Shown here piece by piece: positions 37,457 through 48,990 of a DNA stretch of 64,000 bases. The notes beneath the pieces are model-generated. The model did no database searches. It was not told the origin of the DNA and saw only the letters and a program-made list of their open reading frames with translations. The position numbers and the translations under genes are program-made. The stretch covers positions 3,285,001 through 3,349,000 of the forward strand of contig JAFFSR010000249.1 of assembly GCA_017163975.1 (NCBI GenBank), given 5' to 3'. The DNA is from Anastatus disparis (lineage: Eukaryota > Arthropoda > Insecta > Hymenoptera > Eupelmidae). Positions within the stretch are counted from its first letter, which is position 1. Each line of letters opens with the position of its first letter.

Positions 37457-37705
37457 CTGTTAAGAACCATAAGCTGCAGTTGCTTAAAAGATTGCACGAA
37501 ATCATGTAGTTGTGTTAAGCACGGTTTAAAATTCACTTATTATTGTTCTAATTGTCATGGTCATGATTGCAAAAATGTAGAAAATAAAATACTTAGAATA
37601 GATGATATAGATACTGAACTAGGCTTGTACGAAATCGAAGAAAACGATACAGAAGAACAAATCATGATTTCAAATGAAAATAATATAGAATTTGATGATA
37701 AATAG
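37457..37705 (+). pseudogene. CXC-like cysteine-rich C-terminal fragment
   Basis: An open frame of 82 codons lies in the unique spacer of the palindrome, bounded by TAA upstream and TAG downstream, with no early ATG. It begins with a cysteine cluster: CSCLKDCTKSCSC, then VKHGLKFTYYCSNCHGHDC, matching the spacing idea of Tesmin/TSO1-like CXC motifs, with one expected Cys replaced (Phe in GLKF). The tail is acidic and isoleucine-rich. Such clusters bind zinc and DNA in known proteins. Here it is probably the last exon, or the surviving 3-prime end, of a gene carried by the founding element. No ATG-started long frame exists, so it would be missed by ordinary gene finding. Confidence 0.55.
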
Positions 37706-38542
37706 ATTGAAAGTGAAAGCAATGATTTGATCTAGTCTGATTAAAAGTTATGTTAAATTATATAAGTATGTTTTCTTTTATTTATAATACATGATAATAA
37801 ATTTATTTATTTTTCACATCATATTTCTTTTTTTATATTATCCGTTGAAAACTCCTAATTTTCAAATAAATTTTCCACTTTCATTCGAAGAACTTCCTCA
37901 ATTAATAAATTAATAATTTTTATAAAAAATCAATAAAAAGTACAAAATTCTCATTTAGTTTATTGTAGACATTAACGATTGAAATAATAATTTTAAGATT
38001 ATTTAACCTTTTTCTTAATTTTTTACAATTTTTCAAGTTTCTAATTTGTTTAAAAAATATTAAGAATTAATATAAAGTAAGTTCTTATTAAGTAGATAAA
38101 ATTACATAAGATTAAACACTTTTCATGTAAAATAGACAAACAAATGTTTAAAAATATACAAATTTTTGATCTCATGATTTGAAGTTATGTTAATATAACA
38201 AATTATATGCAAAATTGATTATTCATCATAAAATATTTAAATCCTTGACTTCCGACACATCGCTTTAAAAAAAAAAATGATCAAAATCGGACCATTAGAA
38301 GCCGCGACAATCGCATTTTTAGATCGCGCTGTAGTTTTGAAGTCTTGATTTCAAACATCAGCTTGTTCCATCACGTGACCCTCTGCGTTTTCAACGACTT
38401 TTCAAGTGATCAGAGTAATTTTAAACGATGTTTTTTATATGTTTTAAAAGAGCGCATGTATTGAAAATTTTTGCCTAAAAAGTGCTTGGACAAATAAAGC
38501 TAATGAAGCTTTAATTGACTTTCTATTGTTAATTGCTTAATA

Positions 38543-39365
38543 CACTAAGAAAAAAATATGATTGTATCAACTGAATCCTTCTGTTAATATACCACGATGA
38601 AATATTCTATTCATTCAACAGACGAGTTCTGTTAATTTGATGAATATTGTTATATTGATCCAATTGAAAATTGACTTTAGTTTATCAGCAAAGTAAGTCA
38701 AAATAGCTGTTACATTTTATTGTATCAAATGAATAAGTTTTAAAGATGATAAAAACATTTACATTTAGTTGAAGCTCACAGCTCACAAAGTTTCAATTTC
38801 CAGACATTAATTAACACAACTTATATTATAACAATGATCATTATTCTAATTTCTTAAGTGAAATTTTTAAATAATTTCTTAGATATTTCACACTACGCTA
38901 TTGATATTTACAAATAAAATCTAACATCGCTCGCTAACAATCGATATGCATCGCATCGCATCGCTTTTATACATACAGCAGATAAATTCATTTGTTCTTA
39001 TATACTAACTGACGTGCAATCTTACCACTTGCGGGTTACAAGAAATATGCTATCTATTATCATACTATCGAAACGTAACTGTTTTAAAAAGCAGGAGATT
39101 TAAAAATTCTTATTAAATAACATAAAAGTCTTTATAAAATAAATTTATCAACGACATCAATGACAAATATTTTATTTTGACTTTTTTTTATGTTAACTGT
39201 TATTCGATTATATCAACAGCCGTACTGTTAAATTGGCAGCACAATCCTATTTGGGTTATTTTAACTGCTCAGATTCTGTTAGCTCAAAAGGATTCTGTCA
39301 GATTAACAGCAGATCTGTTAAATCAGTAACGTTTCAGTTGATCTGATGAAATTTTTTTCTCAGTG
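38543..39365. mobile_element. 823-bp MITE with CACTRAGAAAAAAAT ends
   Basis: The termini CACTAAGAAAAAAAT and the complement of ATTTTTTTCTCAGTG are inverted, with inverted similarity (ATCAACTGAA) further in. Many CTGTTAA/TTAACAG sub-terminal motifs occur near both ends. TAATA flanks both sides (38,538-38,542 and 39,366-39,370), a probable 5-bp duplication. The interior shows no gene. The superfamily is unassigned. Confidence 0.8.
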
Positions 39366-40003
39366 TAATAAACACAAGTTAAATTTGGTGAGTCATAGCT
39401 CAAAAACTATTGAGCGGAATTAGACTTTTCTTTTTTTTAAATGAGCGCCTTTCATAGTATTTTCAAACAAAAGTTTTTCGGTTTCATTTAAATGGAAGTT
39501 GAAAAAGATATTCAATTTGTTTGTAAGTATAAATTCAACTATATTTTTTAAAAAAATTCCCAAGACCCTCCTAATCAACCGATTTTAATTTTTCAAAGTG
39601 CATTTGAAAATTTTAATAGTCTACTATATGTGAAAAAATCAGCACCCATCTAAAAGCATTATTATATTTGCAATATAATTTAGAAATGTTTGCATTTCTT
39701 TACGGGATGCCTAATTGTTAAATTATTGTGAAGCAACAACTAACAGGCCGATTCCAATGAAATGTGCTGGGTCGTTTCATTATATCAAAAAGTTTTTTGT
39801 GGCCCAATATTAAAACTATATGATACATTTAAATAATTGAAAAAATCATTTAACGAAACATAATTTTTTGTTCAGTTTTTTCGCAATTGTTGTTTTTCTA
39901 ACATAAAAAATGAAATTTTTTATTTCGAAAGTTCAATATTTGATGTAAAATTTTATCACCTAACTTTTTTTCACTTACATTTTTCTCTAAAATGTATATT
40001 TAA

Positions 40004-40383
40004 GAGGGGGTCGAGTATATCTGTCCTTTTCTAATCAAAGAATTGAATTTTTTACAAAAACTAATAATTTTATCGAAAAATGAAGAGAAAGCCGCATTTC
40101 GCATCAAAAAAAGCAATATCTTCATTGATGAGAAAGAATTAATTTTGTTGCGTAGTTTCCAAGAAAACCTTAAAAAACTTAAAACACAGAAGTTAGGGTA
40201 AAGAATTTGGTTTTTCAAGGTTTTCTTGAAATCGAAACGATAAAATTAAGTTTTTCTTATTAAAGAAAACTTTGCTTTTCCTGATACGAGATGCGGCTTT
40301 CTCTTTATTTTTTGCTAAAGTTATAAGTTTTTGCTAAAAATTAATTATTTGATTAGAAAAGGACAGAAATACGTGACCTCCTC
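40004..40383. mobile_element. Palindromic TTAA MITE, family 1 (copy e)
   Basis: It is 380 bp and flanked by TTAA (40,000-40,003, 40,384-40,387). It is an independent insertion: the left arm has a single TTAA at the matching place (33,948-33,951), and the left-arm copy sits about 80 bp away. Confidence 0.95.
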
Positions 40384-41350
40384 TTAAGGAGCTATAATTG
40401 AAAATAGGATGAAAAAAATCGTATTTTTTGAGATTGTTTCACTATTTGTTTAATAGCGAATTTAGAACAACTTTTTTAACTGACACCATCAAAATTATTA
40501 TACGTAACATAATTTTAGATACATTTAAGCAAAAATTAGCGGTTATATACGAAACATCTAAATCTACTTATTTTAAAACAGATCCCGTCTGGACTATACG
40601 CGATCATTTAATAGTCAACTTTTCTCTTGAGGTGAAGAATATACTTTTTTTTTCACGGAGTGCTTATCAACTGTACCGTTTTCTTCAAGCTCACAGTAAT
40701 TTAATCGAACTGTGTGTGTATAGCGCATTAAACTTTTTTACAATAACTGCTATTTTTGTTCTTTTCCCGTTACATTTATGATTAACATTGTGATATTTTA
40801 TCATGGAGGGAAGTGGTAAAAATAGTGATTATTCAACATCATCGTCATGCAGTTTAACTGGTGATAAAAAAATTAAATGTTCTTTATGTCCAAATAAAAT
40901 AGATAGTTATAAGTTATAATGGATAGATTGACTTTAGAAATGCAGTTTCGTATACAACCTGTAAAACCTATTACCATCCATCATGTTCTAAACGCGTAGA
41001 TAAAAATTCAGATGGTTCTTTTGTAAATTGTTGTGTTAGAAGAAATTATAAAAATAAAGGTAAACAAGACAAGCATAAAGTTGATAATGTGGTGCTCAAA
41101 AAACAGGCAAATCTGCTATCAGACTTACAGCAGCATAGGATACGACTGAAACACTTCAGCAAAATCCGTAACATTCACTTTACTCATCCGCAACGAGGGA
41201 CTAGCATTACTTCATGTTTAGGATTCTGTCCATAATCATCTGTTTCGTCCGTCCGTATAAGCACCAGACTCTGTTTATTCGTACGTCTATTCATGCATGT
41301 GTATTCTTTCATAATTTTTCACTTACTCTTCTCCATTCACTCCTAGCTCG

Positions 41351-41660
41351 AGTACGTGGTGTCGCTGGGCCCATGGACTTTTCAGTCCTACTGCGTCAAC
41401 GCACATCACAAAATTGGCATTCTTCCATTCTTACAGCTTACCATTCACTCAGCTGGGGTACGTGGGTTTGCTAGACCCAAGGACTTTTTAGTTCCCTTGC
41501 GTTAGCACGCATAACTCTACAGACTTCCTTCTATTCTTACAACTTACCATTCACTCAGCTCGGGTACGTGGGATCGCTAAGCCCAAAGACATCTCTGTCT
41601 CCCTGTGCGTATTAAGCTCGCGTACGTGGGGTCGCTAGGCCCAAAGACGTTCTCGTCTCC
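41351..41660. repeat. About 105-bp tandem repeat, 3.5 copies
   Basis: The marker GTACGTGGGRTCGCTARGCCC recurs at about 41,353, 41,458, 41,564 and 41,623 (steps of 105, 106 and 59). ACTCAGCT(G/C)GG and TTCTTAC repeat with it. It lies within LINE-3 ORF1. Confidence 0.85.
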
Positions 41661-41949
41661 CTTCGTATTGATGATATGGTGCTAGTGGATGATGATAAGG
41701 AACTTAAAATGCAATTAAAGAAGATTGATGCTAATCAATCACTACTTTAAACTGCATTAATTTAATGCTAAATTCAAAGTTTAACAAACTCAATAATAAA
41801 ATAAACTTAATCAATGACTTGTGTACTGACAAAATAGATATTATTGAGGCAAGATTGGATATCATTGAGTCTAAATTAGAAGATAATAATGAAATAGTTG
41901 TTACGTTCTCTCCTTGTGGTAACATTGAAGTTAAAGTTTCTTCATTTCT

Positions 41950-42714
41950 CGTGTATCATGGGTTCACTCTCACGACGCCATACGTGAAAAGTATGCCGTC
42001 TAGTAACACGAGAGCAGCATAATTAGAGTAAGAGGACTACAATGTCACCAGTCGAATGCAATGCCAAAAGGTTCATTGCAGAACACTCTCACTCTAATAT
42101 AATAATCTAATGTTAGTAAGATTGGAATGTTGGTTTTCTGATAAATTAAAATATAAAAAATAAAGTTAAATTGAATATTTATTCAAGATAAAGTTCATTT
42201 TACAAAGAGGATGAGACTCTAATAATAGGAAGGAGAGAGGTCAGCTCATCGGTTATGTCACCTTCTGGATTACCCTTAGAGCGACGTACTGTTCCCTGCC
42301 TAAAAGGCTAGATCAAGTGAGGTTCGAGCTTGGGAGCAGAAAAGCACCCAAGTCTTGCTCGCGATCGAGAACAAAACCGAATCTACCCTTTTATCTTCCT
42401 TTTGGCCTATTTATACTCTTTTTCGCTTATACACATATGTTTGCATTAGCATGTGTGCTTGCTGTCTTTATGACTCGCACAACGATTGCTTTACTTATGC
42501 TACAGTAGCTACTTTCTTTTGTATATATATGAGATTGATGCGACTATAAACTTTATTCTTTTTTGACTATACAGTAGCTACTCTGTATAGTGTCTATTTC
42601 TTTATTTTCTTTTATTTTATACTTATCTTTAATAATTGTTATTAATTGAATAATTTAAATAATAAATATTAGTATTCATGCATTATATTCTAATTATGGG
42701 TGAATTAGCAGTCA
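41950..42714. other. Unclassified insertion splitting LINE-3 ORF1
   Basis: LINE-3 coding similarity stops after the segment around CGNIEVKVSS and resumes near KDRKYRECNLILFNL. The block between has a different composition, GC-richer strings (42,220-42,390) and a GTAGCTACT repeat around 42,505 and 42,582. It could be a solo LTR or an unknown element. I could not locate matched ends. Confidence 0.45.
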
Positions 42715-43139
42715 CATGGTTATTGCTGAGATGAAAGATAGAAAATATAGAGAATGCAATTTAATTCTCTTTAATCTATCTGACTCAGTAAATGCAGATA
42801 GGTTTGACGTTAATCCAGTACAGAAGTAGTTGGCTGATTCTGAATTCGATATTCCATTCAATGTAAATTCCTTGCAAACAAACAGACTTGGCAAAAGCTT
42901 CTCACAAGATAAGATTAGACCGTTAAGGCTTCGTTTACTTTGTAGAGACGATGTTTTTTGGATACTGCAAAATAGAACGGAAATCTTTGTCAGCGACATT
43001 TTGGTTAGATGTGATCTAACAAATGCACATGCGCAGTTTGAAAAAAGAACTGAAGATGCGTACAAATAATGGTAAAAACGATTTGACAATTAAATATTTT
43101 AATGGGACTCCACGCATTGCTGCTAAATCTGCTTCTTCG

Positions 43140-46100
43140 ACTAACAAGTAACAATCAAATGATTCAAGTAATTTTTCTATTCATTACCAAAATGAACACA
43201 GTATTCTTGGAAAGTTATCAAGTTTCAGATTGATATGTTTGTCAACACTAATGCAAGATATTGTGGTTTTGACATAGACTTGGCTTAATGATGGTGTAAA
43301 AAACTCAGGATTGGGTTTTTTTAATTATGAGATTCTACGTTGTGATAGGTCTATATTCATCAACAGGAAAAATTCTAGCTGAAGAATATTGGTTGCTTTT
43401 GAAATGAATAATAAATATCAAGATTTACCACTAATTGATAACTGAAATGTTAGTAATTAAAATATTTATGGGTAATGAATTTTTTATATTAATTGTTGTA
43501 CATCTTCCGGCTGATTCAATTGTTGGTGAGTGTGGATATGTGATGGCTTTCCTCAATAATGTTCAGGAAATTATATCTAACTTTGCTAATTTTAATTTTA
43601 TGCCTAAATTGATAATGATAGGCAATTTTATCTGGTTATAATTGGTTTAAAGCTTTTAATTGTGCGGGGATTGTTGGGCATTACTCTAGCATCAATATTC
43701 AGCAGTTTGTGTTCTATTTGACAGATTTTTGTAAGTTATATGATTTGATGCAGTTCAATAACTATAGAAAAAATAATATTTTGGATCTTTGCTACTCCAA
43801 CTTCAATAACTTAACTTTGAATATCAACATTGATCCAGTTTTACCGTCTGATTTTTATTACTCTATTACTTATAGGGGTTGAGTGTGAGTCATAGTTGTC
43901 ATTGGAGAACGATGACTTTTATTATAACTCTAAAAATACTGATTTTGACTCTTTGGTTGTTAAATTTGATATGCTTGATTTGCCTAACATTGATGATGCA
44001 TTGTGTGACATTGATGGTGCGCTTGATGGTTTAATAGCATGTTAATTGATTGCATTGATTAGTCTGTGCCTAAATTGGTTATTGAACAAAGCAATTTTCC
44101 AAGATGGTTTTCACTGGAATTAAAAAAATGTATTATTATGAAAAAAAAAATAATAGATTATATAAAGGTATAAGATCGATTCATTTTTATAATTTATTTA
44201 AAATTTATAGATTAAGGAGTAAAGAGTTGTTATTGAAATGTCTGTAAATCGTGATCCTAAATTATTTTTTTTATTACGTGAATACTCTAGGTAAACAACA
44301 TTCTTATCCTGAAGTCGTAAATTTTGATAACGAATACGCTTATAATGGACATGATATTGTAAATTCATTTGTCACTGAATTTCAAAGTATTTACTCTAAC
44401 GATAATTTAAGTAATACAGTTTTAATATTCAATACTTTGGATTCATTCTTGTCTATAGTGTTTACTGAAAAGGAGATTTATAGCTGGATTGACTCTTTGG
44501 ATGTGATGTCTTCTCCTAGTCCAGATAATATACATTCACTTGTAATTAAACGTATTGCATTTGAAACAGTACCTTGGATTACTATATTTTTTAATTTATA
44601 ATTAACAAAGGGTTATTATCCAGTTGGATGGAAGCTTTCACATATAACACAATTGTTTTAAGCCGGTGATAAGGATAATATTAATAATTATCGCCTTATT
44701 TGTGAGCACAGTGCTTTTGTTAAGATTTTTTATAAATTCATGTACAATCGTCTGATGGCATATCTTTCTAAGTTTATTATAGTTAAACAGCATGGTTTCT
44801 TGAAATTTAAATCGACAGTTACCAATTTATGTGTTTATACAGACTTTATAAGGATTAACATTAATAACTGTCAATGTTGACTTGCTTCTTAAAAAAGTGG
44901 AAGCTTATGGTATCTCTGGATGCGTATTGAAGTAGCTTCAGTCATATCTAACTAATAGGACTTAATTTCAACTTTTTGTTTAAGTTAAGTCTTTTATATC
45001 TAAGATGATTTATGTACGGTCTAGGGTACGGCAGGGTATGTATGTACGACCCTTACTTTTCTTTATTTATGTAAGTGATGTTATTTATTATATTAAGCAT
45101 TGTGAATTTCTTTTGTTCGCTGATGACACTATAATTTTTAAGGATGTGTGGAGTATTGATGATTGTATTAAATTGCAAGATATCTCATCTTTTGCTGAAT
45201 AGTGTGCTGATGATGGCTTGATTTGCAATGTGAACAAAGCTTTGTCGTGACCTTTGGTAGAACATCTTCTGTTCAGTTTGATTATTTTTTGGGCGAATCA
45301 AGATTGACTGATGTTGTTACTATAAAGGATTTGGTTGTGATTTTTGATAGAAAATTAACATTCGGTTCTCACTTTGATCATCTCATTAATAATTTAACTG
45401 AAGTCATTGGTTTTATTAAGAGATTTACTAATAAAGAGTACCCCCCGTCAAAATGAGTAAAATGCCCACCCTCCAAAATTTAAAAACTTATAGTTTCCTT
45501 GGTTTTTATGGTAATTGAAATTAGGTTTTGCAATATTCATAGTTTCCGAACTCATACTCTGACCTTAACATAACCTAAAAACTACTAATTTTATATAATA
45601 TTTTTTTTATCCTTGAGAATGAATGGTATTAATTCCACAAAAATCACATGGATAGATCTTAACACTCTCTTTTGCTGTGATTTTTTGCGGGTCCCAGAAA
45701 GAATTATTTTATTTTTTTAATTGTTTCGTAGCAGCATGTAAGTATTCTTGAAGTTATTATACATATTTTTAATGTATATTTTCTTGTAGAATCCAATAGA
45801 AATATTTTTTCCTCTAAAAATAATTTGTGAAGTGCTAGAGACCAATAATCACTAAAAAACCTAGGAAATAATGGTTTTTGAGCTTTTTGCCATGGCCCAA
45901 TGCTGTAATCGAATTTTTGGTTTCTGTAAATTTTGTTTGTCTTAAAAAAATACAAATTTGAAGCTCACAAAATTACTTGTAGCTCCTCCCTAATCAAAGT
46001 TATGGCGATGTTATTATTAAAATATTTTTTTTTTTGGATTAGAAAAACTGCTTTCTAGGACTCGCAAAAAATTACAGTAAAAGAGAGTGCTAAGACCTAT

Positions 46101-46730
46101 TCATGTGGTTTTTGCAAAATCAATATCATTCATTCTTGCGGATAAAAAAAATATTATATAAAATGATTCTTAGCTTATGTTGAGGTGAGAGTATGAGTTC
46201 AAAAACTATAAATATTGCAAAATCTAATCTCAATTACTATAAAAACCAGGAAAAATATTAGTTTTAAAATTTTGGAGGGTTGGGATTTTAGTCATCTTAA
46301 CGGGGAATACTCATTAGAGAGCCTCAATTGTTTCATACGCTTTACTTATTTTACATTTATTCTGTCCTGAGCTATGTCTCTGTAATTTGGCAATGTCAGA
46401 TTGATTCACTTGAAAATATTGCTAGGAAGTTTTCAAAGTATACCTCATTCAGACTGGGTTGTGGAATGAGATACGATGATTACGACTATACGCGAATTCT
46501 TGAATTATTGTGTATTTTTACGAATGCTTTAAGTTATCAGCGGAGTGATGTAATTTTCGCATACAAAGTTCTTGATGATAACATTATTTGTAATGACTTA
46601 CTTAATAAATTTGTATCTATTGTTCCTGCTAGACATTCAAGACATATAAGAGATTATTTTTTTGTTTCTCACTTTGCTCATAACTTTGCTTCATTTTCCT
46701 TAATTGCGATTGGCTATGGTTTTTAATAGA
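43140..46730 (+). pseudogene. LINE-3 ORF2: endonuclease-reverse transcriptase
   Basis: Endonuclease remnants include TWLNDGV, FILIVVHLPADS and MPKLIMIGNF. The RT remnants include YSWIDSLDVMSSPSPDNIHS, VRQGMYVRPLLFFIYVSDV (motif B) and LLFADDTIIF (motif C), followed by DLVVIFDRKLTFGSHF. After the MITE insertion the C-terminal domain resumes (YIYSVLSYVSVIW, then DNIICNDLLNKFVSIVPARH). The FADDTIIF box and this C-terminal domain resemble CR1/jockey-type elements. It is broken by many stops and shifts. Confidence 0.78.
45441..46307. mobile_element. 867-bp palindromic MITE with TA target duplication
   Basis: The inverted arms of about 270 bp start CCCCCCGTCAAAATGAGTAA at the left and the complement of a CATCTTAACGGGGAA variant at the right. 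They share CTCCAAAATTT, GGTTTTTAT and TGCAATATT. TA flanks both sides (45,439-45,440, 46,308-46,309). It splits LINE-3 ORF2 between RT and C-terminal domain. TA duplication suggests a Tc1/mariner-type mobiliser. Confidence 0.85.
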
Positions 46731-46750
46731 AATAAGAACTGGTTAAGTAT

Positions 46751-47112
46751 TTTTTTTTTCAAAGCTAATATATGAAGTTATTGTCCTCTTTATGTAAACC
46801 TTCTTAATATGGTGATATCAAAGAAGCCCAACCCGGTTCCCGTTTGACACATTACATTAGGCTAGACTGCCTGACACACCATACCGAAAACTTTGACTAC
46901 CGATGGATGGTCAGCCACTTTTGTGACCTACGATCAACGGATACCCAATGAGGTTAGATTTTTTAAGAGTCGCGATATAAATGGCACGTACACTAATTTT
47001 CTTCCGAAAAAAAAGTCAGAGGTACCTGGCCAGGATTCGAACCCATGCCCACCGCGTCGAAGGCAAGAGCTCTATTCGTTAGACCATCGCGCTCCTAACA
47101 CCACCGTGCTCT
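46751..47112 (-). mobile_element. tRNA-derived SINE (type 2), complete
   Basis: On the minus strand the head has an A-box-like GATGGTCTAACGAATAGAGC and a B box GGGTTCGAATCCTGG. The body follows (GTGGCTGACCATCCATCGGT, GTCTAGCCTAATGTAAT). The tail is A-rich at 46,751. A 13-bp near-perfect direct repeat flanks it (ACTGGTTAAGTAT at 46,738-46,750, ACTGGCTTAGTAT at 47,113-47,125). It is inserted near the 3-prime end of LINE-3. Confidence 0.9.
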
Positions 47113-47275
47113 ACTGGCTTAGTATTAATTCTGATAGTTTTTATGAAAGATACATGAGATCCAAGCGCATTCTCGCTTATGTATAATTTATTTATGGATC
47201 TTATTTAAATCATTTCAATTTACTGTTCTTTAATTTTTGTCATTTTTCCTTGTATTATGGGTCTAACCTGTTAAA

Positions 47276-47303
47276 AGTAATAAATAAATAAATAAATAAA
47301 TAT
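47276..47303. repeat. TAAA/AATA microsatellite, LINE-3 3-prime terminus
   Basis: Six to seven copies of a TAAA tetranucleotide. Short 3-prime microsatellites are typical for the ends of CR1/jockey-like LINEs. Confidence 0.85.
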
Positions 47304-48600
47304 TTTACTATATTAAGAAAATTAGCATGAACGTCATAAATTAGTAAGTAATAATGATGTGAAATTTATTAAATGATTTTAAATTGTTTTATGTCCGTCG
47401 TAGAATATACGAGGTTAACACTATAGAAATATCTTTTCCGCCAATGTGCACTATAAAATATCCTCTTCTAAAAAAACGATAGCAGGATGTTTTAAAGTAT
47501 TTTATACTAAGAACGTGATTGGTACATTGAATAGAATCATATCATTGGCGAAAAAAAAATTTGATTTACTAAAATTTTTTTATACAAAATTTTTGATTGA
47601 GAGTTTAATAATAAAAATTATTGATAAATAATTAAATTATAATTATTGAGTCATAGTTTTATTTTTTGGATAAAATTATTAATGTAAACATCACCAACTT
47701 TCGCTTACAAAAATTTGCGTTACTTCTGTGTAAAGATGTCGAGAATGCAAAGTATCGCTCTAGATTCATTTGTTTTTTGTAAATTTGAAATTAGAACATG
47801 GTAACAATTCTATGACATTTACTTCTGAATTATCTTTTTAAAAATTGTACTATAAAATAGTATATTAAGCAATAAATTTAGACAATACAAATGTTATAAA
47901 CTTTTTAGCTTGTAACAGCACCATAAAATATTCATCCATGAGCCTGATAAGTAATTTTATAAATTTCAAATGAGATTTGAAATATTTCGGATTGTTTGAA
48001 AACAAATATAAAAAATCGATGATACAATTTTGATAGTTTAATTTAATATCTAAAATATTTTCAGATTGACAGTTTGAAAATTTTTTAAAAAAAGTATAGT
48101 ATAATATAGTTAAAATACAAACAATAAGAATTTTAATTCATATAATAATAACAGAGATCATATATATCATTAATAAGTAATAAATCATTTTATTTATATG
48201 TATTTTATAATTTTTTTATTATTAAAAAAAAAATCAATAAAATACAAAATTACTTGACAATTTCTTGATTGATTTCAAAACTTTTGTTAGTCGAAATTGT
48301 GTATGCAGTACTGTTGAAAGTTGAAATTGAATTGAACATATATATATATTTCAAATATTATAAAGAAAACAGTACTATTCAATAATAAACTTGCCTACAA
48401 AGTATTTTTCTTAAAGTTTGTTCATTTAATTTAAAAATTAAAATTAAATCATTCCTAGAATAAATTGAGAATTTTGGGTTCCCATGTTTTCAATCATGGA
48501 CAATTTTAGATGACTATATCGAGAGATCGATTTTGGAATTCACTTATGATATATCTTGGAAATCAGAGACGATATCTAAAGGTTAATATAAAAATTAGGA
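47304..48600. other. AT-rich spacer
   Basis: Nothing recognised. Short open frames are composition artefacts. Confidence 0.5.
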
Positions 48601-48766
48601 GAAAGCGCAGTGGCGTTATGGATAGAGCTCTTGCCTTCAACGCCGAGGTCATGGGTTCGAATCCTGGCCAGGTACCTCTAATTTTTTTTCGAAAGAAAAT
48701 TAGTATTGTAACATGGTGGATTTTTACTTTTCTTTCTGTCGTCGTTTCAATGTTTGAGATTGCCAT

Positions 48767-48972
48767 TGAAACATGAGACTTTTTGAATTAAAAAATAAGC
48801 GGACACCGGGCGCGAACCCCGTTCCTCGAGATCTCCAGGCACGAGCTCTATTCACCAAGCCAATGCCGCACTGCTATATACAAGTTAAAATCCTACTTAT
48901 AAGGCTCTTCGCCGGTATAGTAGGTATCTATGTACAAATATAACATGTGGATGAAAAATCCACCATGTTACA
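48767..48972 (-). repeat. LTR, 206 bp, with embedded tRNA-like segment
   Basis: On the minus strand it begins TGTAACATGGTGG and ends CATGTTTCA. It is preceded by a G-rich polypurine tract. The middle holds a tRNA-like stretch (about 48,875-48,798) with an A-box-like TGGCTTGGTGAATAGAGC and a B-box-like GGGGTTCGCGCCC. The last 109 bp or so recur in direct orientation at 50,772-50,880, which forms the right end of the insert. Confidence 0.7.
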
Positions 48973-48990
48973 ATCCCCCCCACCACACGA
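48973..48990 (-). other. Polypurine tract next to LTR
   Basis: GGTGGGGGGGATT on the minus strand, directly upstream of the TGTAAC LTR start. It primes plus-strand DNA synthesis in LTR retroelements. Confidence 0.65.

Larger units (their letters stand above)
33198..40757. repeat. Giant imperfect palindrome (long-terminal-inverted-repeat element)
   Basis: The outer ends are inverted copies (AAAAATAGCAGTTATTGTAA at the left, its complement at the right). The inverted match runs inward to about 37,216 and 37,710, leaving a spacer of about 490 bp. After removing inserted MITEs, both arms are about 1.8 kb and agree base for base over long stretches. It looks like a foldback-type or long-TIR DNA transposon that later collected insertions. 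No convincing flanking target duplication was found. Confidence 0.88.
37710..40757. repeat. Right arm of the palindrome
   Basis: Inverted copy of the left arm with two insertions of its own (38,543 and 40,004). It preserves empty sites for the left-arm MITEs at 39,850 and 40,450. The segment at about 38,275-38,350 (around GACCATTAGAAGCCGCGACA) is absent from the left arm. Confidence 0.85.
40803..43070 (+). pseudogene. LINE-3 ORF1
   Basis: Starting at an ATG, the frame shows a PHD-like zinc cluster (KCSLCPNKID, then a CxxxxHxxC region around TYYHPSCSKRV, then NCCVRR). After the 41.35-41.66 kb minisatellite there is a heptad-like coiled coil (FNKLNNKINLINDLCTDKID, 41,775-41,835). After a further inserted block come NLILFNLSDSVNADRF and RLGKSFSQDKIRPLRL, the conserved RRM-type part. 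Numerous stops and the insertions make it non-functional. Confidence 0.7.
40803..47303 (+). mobile_element. Non-LTR retrotransposon LINE-3, heavily decayed and invaded
   Basis: Plus-strand order: ORF1 zinc finger (40,803), coiled coil (41,765), RRM-like part (42,715-43,070), endonuclease remnant (43,150-43,900), RT (44,250-45,440), C-terminal domain (46,320-46,730), and a 3-prime end of repeated TAAA/AATA units (about 47,276-47,303). It begins right beside the palindrome. It is interrupted by a minisatellite, an unclassified block, a MITE and a SINE. Confidence 0.85.

Noticed and set aside
48609..48680. tRNA genes near 48.6, 48.8, 50.8 and 47.05 kb
   Set aside because: All are heads of SINE copies or LTR-embedded tRNA-like segments, with imperfect stems and attached repeat bodies.
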